50,450 nt of DNA from Burkholderiales bacterium. GTDB taxonomy: Bacteria; Pseudomonadota; Gammaproteobacteria; Burkholderiales; Burkholderiaceae_C. The stretch is taken from contig JACPYV010000139.1 in the NCBI GenBank assembly GCA_016195825.1, forward strand, positions 1 through 50,450, in the 5' to 3' direction. How positions within the stretch are numbered: the stretch's first letter is position 1; every line of letters starts with the position of its first letter. The notes under the pieces are model-generated. The model had not been told where the DNA came from. It saw nothing but the letters and a program-made list of their open reading frames with translations, and ran no database searches. Positions 43,395-50,450 of this stretch are shown one piece after another. The translations under genes and the position numbers were made by a program.

Positions 43395-46091
43395 ATGCCA
43401 ACCCATTTCTCGCGCCTGCTTGGCGCCTTTGCCAGTCTGTGCCTGGTCGCCTCCCTGAGCGGCTGCGGCGGCGGTGGCAGCACCCCCGAAACCCCCACAC
43501 CCGCCCCCGCGGCCACCTGCCAGATCAGCGGCCAGGTGCTCAGCGCCGCTGACGCCAGCCCGGTGCCCGGCGCACGCATCACCGCCGCCGGCACCAGCAC
43601 CGTCAGTGACGCGCAGGGCCGCTTCACGCTCGGCAGCCTTGCACCCGCCAGCGCCACCGTCCTGCGCATCCAGGCAGACGGCCACCTCGACGCCGTGCTG
43701 CCGCTGCCCGTGACAGCCAACCAGGCCACCACCATCACTCAGCGCCTGGTGGCTGCCGGCAGCGCGCAGACCTTCAGCGCCGCCGCGCCCGGCACGCTGC
43801 GCGCCGCCAACTCGCTGGCCAGCGTGGACCTGCCGGCCGACGGCTTCGTCGTGGCCGGTGGCAGCACCGCGGCCACCGGCACGCTGACCGCAAGGCTCAG
43901 CGTCATCGACCCCGCCCGCGATCCCGCCGCCATGCCCGGCCGTTATGTCGCCAGCACCGGCCGCGCGATCGAGAGCTTCGGCGCCGTCACCGTGGACCTG
44001 CGCGACGCCGCCGGCAACCAGCTCAACCTGAAGGCCGGCGCCACCGCCACCGTGCGCATCCCGCTGTCCAGCCGCTCGGCCACGCCACCGGCCACGGTGC
44101 CGCTGTTCCACCTCGACGAGGCCACCGGCCAATGGGTGCAGGAGGGCCAGGCCACGCTGAAGATCACCGCCGAAGGCAGCTACTACGAAGGGACGGTCAG
44201 CCACTTCAGCAGCTGGAATGCCGACATGGAGATGGACACCATCTTCGTCAACGGCTGCGTCAACGACAGCGCCGGCAAGCCTGCCGTCTGGACTTATGTG
44301 CAAGCCACCGGCGTGGACTATTCGGGCATGGACGCCGCCGTGACCGATGCCGCGGGCAAGTTCCGCGTCGCCATCCGCAAGAATTCGCTGGCTGAACTGT
44401 TGGCCACGGCGGGCGACCGCAGCAGCGCGACCGTGCCTGTGGGCCCCTCGGCCACGGACATCACGCTGCCCAACTGCCTGGTGCTCGCCGACGCCGCCGC
44501 GCCCAAGCTGCTGGGCACGCTGGTGGACCGCACCGTGGTGGCCGGCCAGCAGGCCTACTTCCGCGTCAACGCCAGCGGCAGCGCGCTGCGCTACCAATGG
44601 CAGCGCAACGGCGCCGACCTGCCCGGCGAGACCTTCGACACCCTGAACCTCACCGCCCGCCTGGCGGACGACGGCGCCCGCTACAGCTGCGTGGTGCGCA
44701 ACGGCCTGGGCCAGGTCACCAGCGCCGCCGCCGTGCTGCACGTCAACCCGGCCACACTGCCAGTCATCACCGAGTCGCCGAGAAGCACCAGCGCACTCGT
44801 CGGCGCCACCGCCAGCTTCACCGCCACGGTCGCCGGCAGCGCGCCGCTCAGCTACCAGTGGCAGCGCAACGGCGTGGATATCGCCGGCGCCACGACGGCG
44901 TCCTACATCACGCCCGCGCTGACGCTGGCCGACCAGGGCGCCCGCTACCGCCTCGTGGTGCGCAATGCCTACGGGAACGCCACCAGCGCCGAAGCCACGT
45001 TGAGCGTCACCGCCACGGTGCTGGCCGCGCCCAGCATCACCAGCCAGCCCGCCGACCTCACCAAGGCCCCCGGCCAGACGGCCACCTTCACCGTGCTCGC
45101 CAGCGGCAACCCCGCGCCCACCTACCAGTGGCTGAAGAACGGCACCGCCATCACAGGCGCCACGTCGGCCGGCTACACCACGCCCGTGCTCACGCTGGCC
45201 GACAACGGTGCGGTCTACAGCGTGCGGCTCAGCAATTCGCAGGGCGAGCTGCTCAGCGCCAACGCGCTGCTGACCGTGCAGGCCGGCACCGGCAGCGAGT
45301 CCGACCAGGCCAACCTGATGCGCCTGCTGGGCGCCAGCGGCGTGTGGCTGCAGGCCATCAGCGCGCCGCTGGAGGTCAGCGACGATCAGGGCCGCGTGCT
45401 CGGCAGCGCCGCCGTGTGCCAGACGGGCAGCGTCAGCGCCACGCTGGGCGGCGCATCGCTCGTGGCGGGCCAGACCCTGCCGGCCAACGGCGTGCTGGCC
45501 ACCCGCTTCACCGACTGCGTCAGCGACGGCACCCGCTACAACGGGAGCGGCACAGCCGACTACCGCCTCAGCAGCCTGGCCGCGCCGGTCAACGGCAGCG
45601 CCACCATCACGCTGGCCAACCTGCGCATGGACGACGCGGGCGCCAACAGCGACTACACCGTGGACGGTGGCGCCAGCGTCTCGCTGGCCGGCAGCCTGGA
45701 CAGCGGCAGCCTCACGCAGACCGCCATCCTCACGCCGGCCAGCGGCACCAGCATCACCAACAACCTCCTCGGCCTGCGCGCCACACTGGCCGGCGGCAGC
45801 TTCACGGTCAGCAGCACGACGCGCACCAGCGACGACCAGCTCACCGCCTCGCGCGTCAGCTACAGCAACTTCGCCTTCAGCGTGGCCGGCACGCCCTACC
45901 TGGCCCAGGGCAGCCTGGCGCTGGTCTACAACGGCATCAACGGTGGACTGGCCAACGGCAACGGCGAGATCACGCTGTTCAGCAACAGCGTCAAGATCGG
46001 GCGGCTCTACTTCGCCAACGGTGGCTTGCAGATCGAGGTCAACGGCCGCGTGCAGCCATTCGGGGCCGTGCGGGCACGCGCGACTCGCTGA
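43395..46091 (+). CDS. Large lipoprotein with carboxypeptidase-regulatory and Ig-like domains
   Basis: An 898-residue lipoprotein. The lipobox LSGC lies at ~21-24, followed by a Gly/Pro/Thr linker. Residues ~42-120 form a carboxypeptidase-regulatory-like (CarboxypepD_reg) domain (ISGQVLSAADASPVPGARI). A beta-sandwich follows at ~130-275, and a second regulatory-like domain at ~280-365 has VTDAAGKFRVAI. Three Ig-like repeats start near 370, 455 and 545, each with YQW followed by G. The final ~265 residues are Ser/Thr/Asn-rich beta structure. Probably surface-exposed for adhesion or carbohydrate binding. No enzyme motif is seen. Confidence 0.87.
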   Translation: MPTHFSRLLGAFASLCLVASLSGCGGGGSTPETPTPAPAATCQISGQVLSAADASPVPGARITAAGTSTVSDAQGRFTLGSLAPASATVLRIQADGHLDAVLPLPVTANQATTITQRLVAAGSAQTFSAAAPGTLRAANSLASVDLPADGFVVAGGSTAATGTLTARLSVIDPARDPAAMPGRYVASTGRAIESFGAVTVDLRDAAGNQLNLKAGATATVRIPLSSRSATPPATVPLFHLDEATGQWVQEGQATLKITAEGSYYEGTVSHFSSWNADMEMDTIFVNGCVNDSAGKPAVWTYVQATGVDYSGMDAAVTDAAGKFRVAIRKNSLAELLATAGDRSSATVPVGPSATDITLPNCLVLADAAAPKLLGTLVDRTVVAGQQAYFRVNASGSALRYQWQRNGADLPGETFDTLNLTARLADDGARYSCVVRNGLGQVTSAAAVLHVNPATLPVITESPRSTSALVGATASFTATVAGSAPLSYQWQRNGVDIAGATTASYITPALTLADQGARYRLVVRNAYGNATSAEATLSVTATVLAAPSITSQPADLTKAPGQTATFTVLASGNPAPTYQWLKNGTAITGATSAGYTTPVLTLADNGAVYSVRLSNSQGELLSANALLTVQAGTGSESDQANLMRLLGASGVWLQAISAPLEVSDDQGRVLGSAAVCQTGSVSATLGGASLVAGQTLPANGVLATRFTDCVSDGTRYNGSGTADYRLSSLAAPVNGSATITLANLRMDDAGANSDYTVDGGASVSLAGSLDSGSLTQTAILTPASGTSITNNLLGLRATLAGGSFTVSSTTRTSDDQLTASRVSYSNFAFSVAGTPYLAQGSLALVYNGINGGLANGNGEITLFSNSVKIGRLYFANGGLQIEVNGRVQPFGAVRARATR

Positions 46092-46094
46092 ACC

Positions 46095-46853
46095 TCAGCT
46101 GCGCCGCATGCCCAGCCCGGGTCTTTCGAGGTCCCTGAAGGCCTCAAAGACCCAGGACCGCAGCCCGATGACTACGCTGTAGGGGCGCTTGTCGGCCGAC
46201 GGCAGCTTCTGGTCCAGCAGGTGCTGGCGGGCGAAATCGTCGGCCGCGCGCTGCAAACGCTCGGCCAGTTCGCGCGCATGGCCGGCGCCGAACTCGCCGT
46301 GCACCAGCGTCAGCAGCTCGCCCTCGCCGTCGAAGCCGCCGGCGAAGAAGTCCGCCATGACGCGCTCGCGGAAGAAGGTCATCACCGGGCCCTGCGCGCG
46401 CCAGCGCAGCGTCTTGGCCACCAGCAGCTTGTAGCGGTTGTGGGGCCGCAGCTCGATGACGCCCAGCCGGTCCAGCTGAGCCAGCGCCGCCACGGCCTCG
46501 GCCTCGGCGACGCGGTAGCGCGACAGCACGTCCTCCAGCGCCCAGTGGCTGAGACAGCAGATTGCGATCAGCAGCAGCTTGGGGTCGGCCACGACGGCCT
46601 TCTCCTGCTCCAGGCTCAGCTCGCGCAGCTCGGGCGCCTGGGCCGCCAAGCGGCCGGCCAGCTCAGCAAAGTCCAGCCTGAGCACGCGACAGACCTCGTC
46701 CACGCGTGACAGCGGCATCTCCCCGCCGGGCGCCAGCATGCGCTTCACACTGGACTCCGACAGGTCCAGCTCCCGGGCCAGTTCCGCGTAGCTCAGCCCC
46801 TGGCTCTTGAGCTCGGCCTTGATCAGCGCCACCAGTGATTGCGTGCTCGACAT
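46095..46853 (-). CDS. XRE-type helix-turn-helix regulator
   Basis: A 252-residue DNA-binding protein. The XRE helix-turn-helix is at ~8-62 (LIKAELKSQGLSYAELARELDLSESSVKRML). The C-terminal ~160 residues form a helical domain with HWALEDVLSRYRVAEAEAVAALAQLDRLGVI, possibly a second winged-helix-like sensing domain. Its role is unknown. It is convergent with the lipoprotein gene, 3 bases apart, and divergent from the YiaA/B operon. Confidence 0.85.
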   Translation of the reverse strand: MSSTQSLVALIKAELKSQGLSYAELARELDLSESSVKRMLAPGGEMPLSRVDEVCRVLRLDFAELAGRLAAQAPELRELSLEQEKAVVADPKLLLIAICCLSHWALEDVLSRYRVAEAEAVAALAQLDRLGVIELRPHNRYKLLVAKTLRWRAQGPVMTFFRERVMADFFAGGFDGEGELLTLVHGEFGAGHARELAERLQRAADDFARQHLLDQKLPSADKRPYSVVIGLRSWVFEAFRDLERPGLGMRRS

Positions 46854-47031
46854 GGGTCAGACGGTAGCGCATGGCGCGCCCTGAACGGCCCAGGAAACCC
46901 CGGAAACCGGCCATGCGGTATCAGTTCACGCTACCGCCCGGCGCTCGCCACGCGCCTTGGAACTATTCCCGAGGCCAGCCTGTGCGGCTTCGCGCAAGAT
47001 CGCGCCCATTCCAAACACAGGGAGTTCTTGA

Positions 47032-47499
47032 ATGCCTTCACCCATGTCCATCCGTCGCGACACCGGCGCCTGGCGCCTGCAGGTCTGGGTGTCCTTCGGC
47101 CTGAGCGTCATGCTCTGCGGCTCGGGCCTGGCCTGGCTGCCGGGGCAGGACCTGGACCGTGCCTTCATGGTGATGGGTTATGTGTTCTGTCTTTCCACCG
47201 CCTTCGCGCTGGCCAAGTTCATCCGCGACAACCAGGACCGCCACGTCGACACGCCGATGTGGCGCCTCGTCGTGTGGAGCGGCTTCGCACTGGCCATGGG
47301 CCTGACCGGCTGGGGCCTGTGGCGCATGGAGATCCAGCCGGTCTGGAAGGCGTATCTCGGCGTGTGCTGGCTGTACCTCATCTCCAACGTCTTCACGCTG
47401 GCCAAGATGCTGCGCGACGCGCACGAGGCCGACCTGATGGAAGCCCGCCTGCAGGGTCGCCGTGAGGCCGCGATGCAGACGCAAGTCGAAACGCAGTAA
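47032..47499 (+). CDS. YiaA/YiaB family inner-membrane protein
   Basis: A 155-residue protein with four membrane segments in two YiaA/B-type pairs: WVSFGLSVMLCGSGLAWLPG...FVMGYVFCLSTAFALAKFIRDN and VVWSGFALAMGLTGWGLW...YLGVCWLYLISNVFTLAKMLRD. It ends in a charged C-terminal tail (~128-155). GGGAG lies before the ATG. E. coli YiaA/YiaB are inner-membrane proteins of unknown role. It is the first gene of an operon that continues to the right edge. Confidence 0.86.
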   Translation: MPSPMSIRRDTGAWRLQVWVSFGLSVMLCGSGLAWLPGQDLDRAFMVMGYVFCLSTAFALAKFIRDNQDRHVDTPMWRLVVWSGFALAMGLTGWGLWRMEIQPVWKAYLGVCWLYLISNVFTLAKMLRDAHEADLMEARLQGRREAAMQTQVETQ

Positions 47500-47514
47500 A
47501 CCGGAGAACCCACG

Positions 47515-47967
47515 ATGAAACGCCTGTTTGCCCTCACCAGCCTGTCCCTGTCCCTGTCCCTCGCGCTGAGCCTGCCCGCCCAGGCGCACACCAGCCCGTC
47601 GGAGGCCAGCGCGGCGCTGTCGCTCGCCCCCGTCGCGCTGTCGGTCGGCGCCGTCAGCGCCACTGGCGTCGCGCTCAGCGCCCTGCCCGTGGGCATCCTG
47701 TCGGCCGGTGTCACGCTGGTGGTCGTCAGCGTGGAGGTGGTCGGCGGCGCGACGGTCTGGGTGCTGGAACGCGCTTCGGACGGTGCCCGCATCAGCATCA
47801 AGGCCTCGGGCAAGCTGGCCGAGGGCGTCGTCGTGTCCACCGGCGCGGCCGTGACGGTGTCGGTCATCGGCGCCGGCACCATCCTGTCTGCCGCTGGCGA
47901 GGTCATTGCCTTCATCCCCAACGAGATCGGCAAGGCCCTGCTCTACAACGATCAGGTGAGCCGTTGA
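47515..47967 (+). CDS. Small exported hydrophobic protein, unknown
   Basis: A 150-residue protein. A signal peptide with a Leu-Ser repeat (LSLSLSLALS) covers ~1-24. The mature part is unusually hydrophobic, Val/Ser/Gly/Ala-rich, with two long segments (~35-80 and ~95-125) that could span a membrane. The signal peptide is encoded by three tandem CCTGTC repeats (47541-47558). It lies 15 bases after the YiaA/B gene and overlaps the DUF2145 start. I do not recognise the family. Confidence 0.78.
   Translation: MKRLFALTSLSLSLSLALSLPAQAHTSPSEASAALSLAPVALSVGAVSATGVALSALPVGILSAGVTLVVVSVEVVGGATVWVLERASDGARISIKASGKLAEGVVVSTGAAVTVSVIGAGTILSAAGEVIAFIPNEIGKALLYNDQVSR
47541..47558 (+). repeat. Three tandem CCTGTC repeats in a signal peptide
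   Basis: Three exact copies of a 6-base unit encode part of the Leu-Ser run of the signal peptide. Slippage would change the hydrophobic core by two residues per unit without a frameshift. Confidence 0.7.
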
Positions 47968-48746
47968 GGCGGCTGCTCGCCGTCGCGGCGCTCACGCTCG
48001 CCACGGCGGCCCACGCCGGCCGCAGCTGCGAGGAGAAGCCCCCGACAGTCCGCCAGATCGAGCAGGGCCTCAACCTCGCCCAGGCGACGGCCCGGCAGCT
48101 CGACGCCAGCGGCGCCCAGGTCGTCGTGCTGGCCCGCGCGGGGCAGGACTTATCCAAGTACGGCCTGCGTTGGTCCCACCTGGGCTTCGTCTACAAGGAT
48201 GCGACCCAGCAGCCGGCCGTCTGGCGCGTGATGCACAAGCTCAACCACTGCGGCACCGACCACGCGGCGCTGTACCGCCAGGGCCTGGGCGAGTTCTTCC
48301 TGGACAACCCCTACCGCTATGACGCCGCGTTCGTCGTCCTCAAGCCCGAGCTGCAGCAGGCGCTGCTGCCGGTGCTCACCGACAACGCCCGTGTTGCAGC
48401 CTTCAACGAGCGCCGCTACAGCATGGTGGCCTACGCCTTCGGCACCAAGTACCAGCAAAGCAACCAGTGGGTGCTGGAAACGCTGGCCGGGGCTGCGGCA
48501 CCCGGCGCCGTCAGTCGTCGCGCGGCGCAGGACTGGCTACGGAGCCAGGGCTACCAGCCCACCGACCTGCACCTGTCCACGCTGACCCGCCTGGGCGGTC
48601 GCATGACCCAGGCCAACATCGCTTTCGACGATCATCCCAGCGCGCGCCGCTTCAGCAGCCACATCGACACGGTCACCGTGGACTCGATGTTTGCGTGGTT
48701 GCCGCGCGCCAACCTGTCCGAACCACCGCAACTGGTCAAGCAATGA
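47964..48746 (+). CDS. DUF2145 family exported protein
   Basis: A 260-residue periplasmic protein. Translation begins at a TTG (47964) that overlaps the previous stop, with AGGTGAG just before it. The signal peptide is LLAVAALTLATAAHAG. Family segments are visible: RAGQDLSKYGLRWSHLGFVYKD (~59-80), HKLNHCGTDHAALYRQGLGEFF (~91-112) and YSMVAYAFGTKYQQSNQWVLE. The Ser-His, Cys and His pattern resembles a papain-like or NlpC/P60-type hydrolase, but activity is unproven. It is co-transcribed with the MFS-acyltransferase gene (ATGA overlap). Confidence 0.85.
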   Translation: MRRLLAVAALTLATAAHAGRSCEEKPPTVRQIEQGLNLAQATARQLDASGAQVVVLARAGQDLSKYGLRWSHLGFVYKDATQQPAVWRVMHKLNHCGTDHAALYRQGLGEFFLDNPYRYDAAFVVLKPELQQALLPVLTDNARVAAFNERRYSMVAYAFGTKYQQSNQWVLETLAGAAAPGAVSRRAAQDWLRSQGYQPTDLHLSTLTRLGGRMTQANIAFDDHPSARRFSSHIDTVTVDSMFAWLPRANLSEPPQLVKQ

Positions 48747-50450
48747 GCCACGACAGCCATCCGAATCAGTTCGCCCTGCTGGGCCAGCGCCGCTTCGCGC
48801 CGTTCTTCTGGACGCAGTTCCTCGGCGCCGCGAACGACAACGTCTTCAAGTTCGCGTTCACGTTGATGATCACCTACCAGCTGCAGCTGGACTGGCTGCC
48901 GCCGACCATGGCCGGCCTGGTCATAGGCGCTTTGTTCATCCTGCCCTACGTGCTGTTCTCGGCCACCAGCGGCCAGCTCGCCGACAAGCACGACAAGGCG
49001 CGGCTGATGCAGCTCGTGAAGAGCCTGGAGATCGCCATCATGGCCATCGCCGGCTGGGGCTTCTACTCCGCTAACGTGCCGGCGCTGCTGACCTGCGTGT
49101 TCCTGATGGGCCTGCACTCCACGCTGTTCGGCCCGGTCAAGTACGCCTACATGCCGCAGCAACTCAGCGAGCGTGAGCTGACCGGCGGCAACGGCATGGT
49201 GGAGATGGGAACCTTCGTCGCCATCCTGCTGGGCCAACTGCTGGGCGGCATCCTGGTCGACACGCCGGTCGTCGGCCCGCAGCACGTCGCCTGGGCGTGC
49301 ATGGCCCTGGCCATCGCCGGCCGCATCACCGCGCAAGCCATCCCTGCCAGCCCGTCGACCGACGCTCACCTCGTCATCAACTGGAACCCCATCACCGAGA
49401 CCTGGCGCAACCTCAAGCTGGCCCACGAAGGCCTGGCGGTGTTCCGGTCCCTCCTGGGCATTTCGTGGATGTGGTTCTTCGGCGCCGTGTTCCTCAGCAA
49501 CTTCCCGGCCTTCGCCAAGGAGGTGCTGCATGGCAGCCCGCAGGTGGCGTCGCTGCTGCTGGCGGTGTTCTCCATTGGCATCGGCATCGGCTCGCTGATG
49601 TGCGAGATGCTGTCCAAGCGCCACGTCGAGATCGGCCTGGTGCCGCTGGGCGCCATCGGCATGAGCGTGTTCGCCATCGACCTGTACTTCGCCGCCACTG
49701 GCCTGCCTGCCAGCGAGCCCTACAGCGTCGGCGCCTTCCTCGCCCTGCACGCTCACTGGCGCGTGCTGGCCGACCTGACGCTGCTGGCTCTGTTCGCCGG
49801 CCTGTACAGCGTGCCCATGTACGCGCTGATCCAGTTGCGCGCGCAGCCCACGCACCGCGCCCGCATCATCGCAGCCAACAACATCCTGAACGCCGTGTTC
49901 ATGATCGCCAGCTCCGTGATCGCCGGCGCGATGCTGGGCGCCGGGCTGAGCATCCCCCAGATCTTCCTGGCCGTGGGTATTGCCAACGCGGTCGTTGCGT
50001 TCTACATCTTCCTCATCGTGCCGGAGTACCTGCTGCGCTTCGTCGCCTTCGTGCTGACGCGCATAGTCTACCGCTTCAAGATCGTCAACGACGAGCGCAT
50101 CCCGACGACCGGCGCGGCCGTGCTGGTCTGCAACCACGTCAGCTTCGTCGACGCCGTACTGCTGATGGCGGCCAGCCCGCGGCCCATCCGTTTCTTGATG
50201 GACGCGCAGATCTTCCGCACGCCGGTGCTGGGCTGGATGTTCAAACTCGCCAAGGCCATCCCCATCGCGCCGGCCAAGAGCGACCCGGCCACTTACGAGG
50301 CCGCCTTCACCGCCGCCCGCGCCGTGCTTGCCGACGGCGAGATGGTGTGCATCTTCCCGGAGGGCGGCATCACGCGCGACGGCGAGCTGCAGCCCTTCAA
50401 GGGCGGCGTCATGAAGCTCATCGAGGGCCTGCCCGACGTGCCCGTCATTC
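48743..50450 (+). CDS. MFS transporter-acyltransferase fusion (right edge, partial)
   Basis: An open frame of 569 codons from ATG 48743 to the window end with no stop. Residues ~10-435 form a twelve-helix MFS domain like LplT, the lysophospholipid flippase (ANDNVFKFAFTLMITYQ and GPVKYAYMP). Residues ~450-569 begin a PlsC acyltransferase with the HX4D motif His465-Asp470 (NHVSFVD) and FPEGG at 538-542. Related proteins continue into an AMP-ligase domain (as in Aas), which would lie outside. The protein should import and re-acylate lysophospholipids at the inner membrane. Confidence 0.92.
   Translation, partial: MSHDSHPNQFALLGQRRFAPFFWTQFLGAANDNVFKFAFTLMITYQLQLDWLPPTMAGLVIGALFILPYVLFSATSGQLADKHDKARLMQLVKSLEIAIMAIAGWGFYSANVPALLTCVFLMGLHSTLFGPVKYAYMPQQLSERELTGGNGMVEMGTFVAILLGQLLGGILVDTPVVGPQHVAWACMALAIAGRITAQAIPASPSTDAHLVINWNPITETWRNLKLAHEGLAVFRSLLGISWMWFFGAVFLSNFPAFAKEVLHGSPQVASLLLAVFSIGIGIGSLMCEMLSKRHVEIGLVPLGAIGMSVFAIDLYFAATGLPASEPYSVGAFLALHAHWRVLADLTLLALFAGLYSVPMYALIQLRAQPTHRARIIAANNILNAVFMIASSVIAGAMLGAGLSIPQIFLAVGIANAVVAFYIFLIVPEYLLRFVAFVLTRIVYRFKIVNDERIPTTGAAVLVCNHVSFVDAVLLMAASPRPIRFLMDAQIFRTPVLGWMFKLAKAIPIAPAKSDPATYEAAFTAARAVLADGEMVCIFPEGGITRDGELQPFKGGVMKLIEGLPDVPVI

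Overview
The window is very GC-rich, almost fully coding DNA with short intergenic gaps. It carries two PEP-CTERM secreted proteins, a PCu(A)C copper chaperone, a GTP-type PEP carboxykinase, a GH37 trehalase with a TonB receptor, and many ATGA/TGATG gene overlaps. This combination fits a betaproteobacterium of the order Burkholderiales, probably the Roseateles/Pelomonas/Rubrivivax/Leptothrix group. That placement is inferred from gene content and not from a marker gene. I see no rRNA, tRNA, IS element, prophage or CRISPR array, so this reads as ordinary chromosome with lineage-specific cargo.

Layout: 1-534 is the start of a lipoprotein gene cut by the left edge. 649-8059 is a peptide-type ABC uptake system, with ATPase and two permeases on the minus strand and, divergently, two paralogous solute-binding proteins. 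8164-14134 holds a PspC/SHOCT protein, a WS/DGAT acyltransferase, two alpha/beta hydrolases, a GFA-type zinc protein, a DUF4184 membrane protein and a ClpP-like protease. 14337-14984 is a PEP-CTERM protein behind a sigma-54-type promoter. 15027-18295 is a copper chaperone facing a YtrA-type GntR regulator/ABC transporter operon with a clear operator. 18411-18506 is a cyclic-di-GMP-I riboswitch leading a secreted protein of unknown function.

19432-31252 contains an SRPBCC protein, a flavin reductase, an M48 protease, Crp/Fnr and PAS-LuxR regulators, a YafJ-type amidotransferase, rlmJ, a serine hydrolase, an old yellow enzyme, and a LysR regulator divergent from a PEP-CTERM SGNH hydrolase, followed by a beta-helix protein and a MOSC protein. 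31359-34985 has a CPA2 antiporter, a YbdK-type ligase and an MFS transporter.

35236-36876 encodes a GTP-PEP carboxykinase that lacks about 79 internal residues, in frame, including the P-loop and metal ligands. This is the most striking anomaly in the window. 37122-42504 is a compact TonB receptor / MFS / trehalase operon with two LacI-type operators upstream but no LacI gene here. The rest is a CPBP/CAAX-type membrane protease, a large Ig-repeat lipoprotein, an XRE-type regulator and a four-gene operon (YiaA/B protein, small hydrophobic protein, DUF2145 protein, MFS-acyltransferase fusion) that runs off the right edge.

The recurring theme is the cell envelope: peptide and disaccharide uptake, exosortase-sorted surface proteins, lipoproteins and c-di-GMP-controlled secretion. 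Each appears to have its own control: sigma-54, LysR, GntR, LacI-type sites, or a riboswitch.
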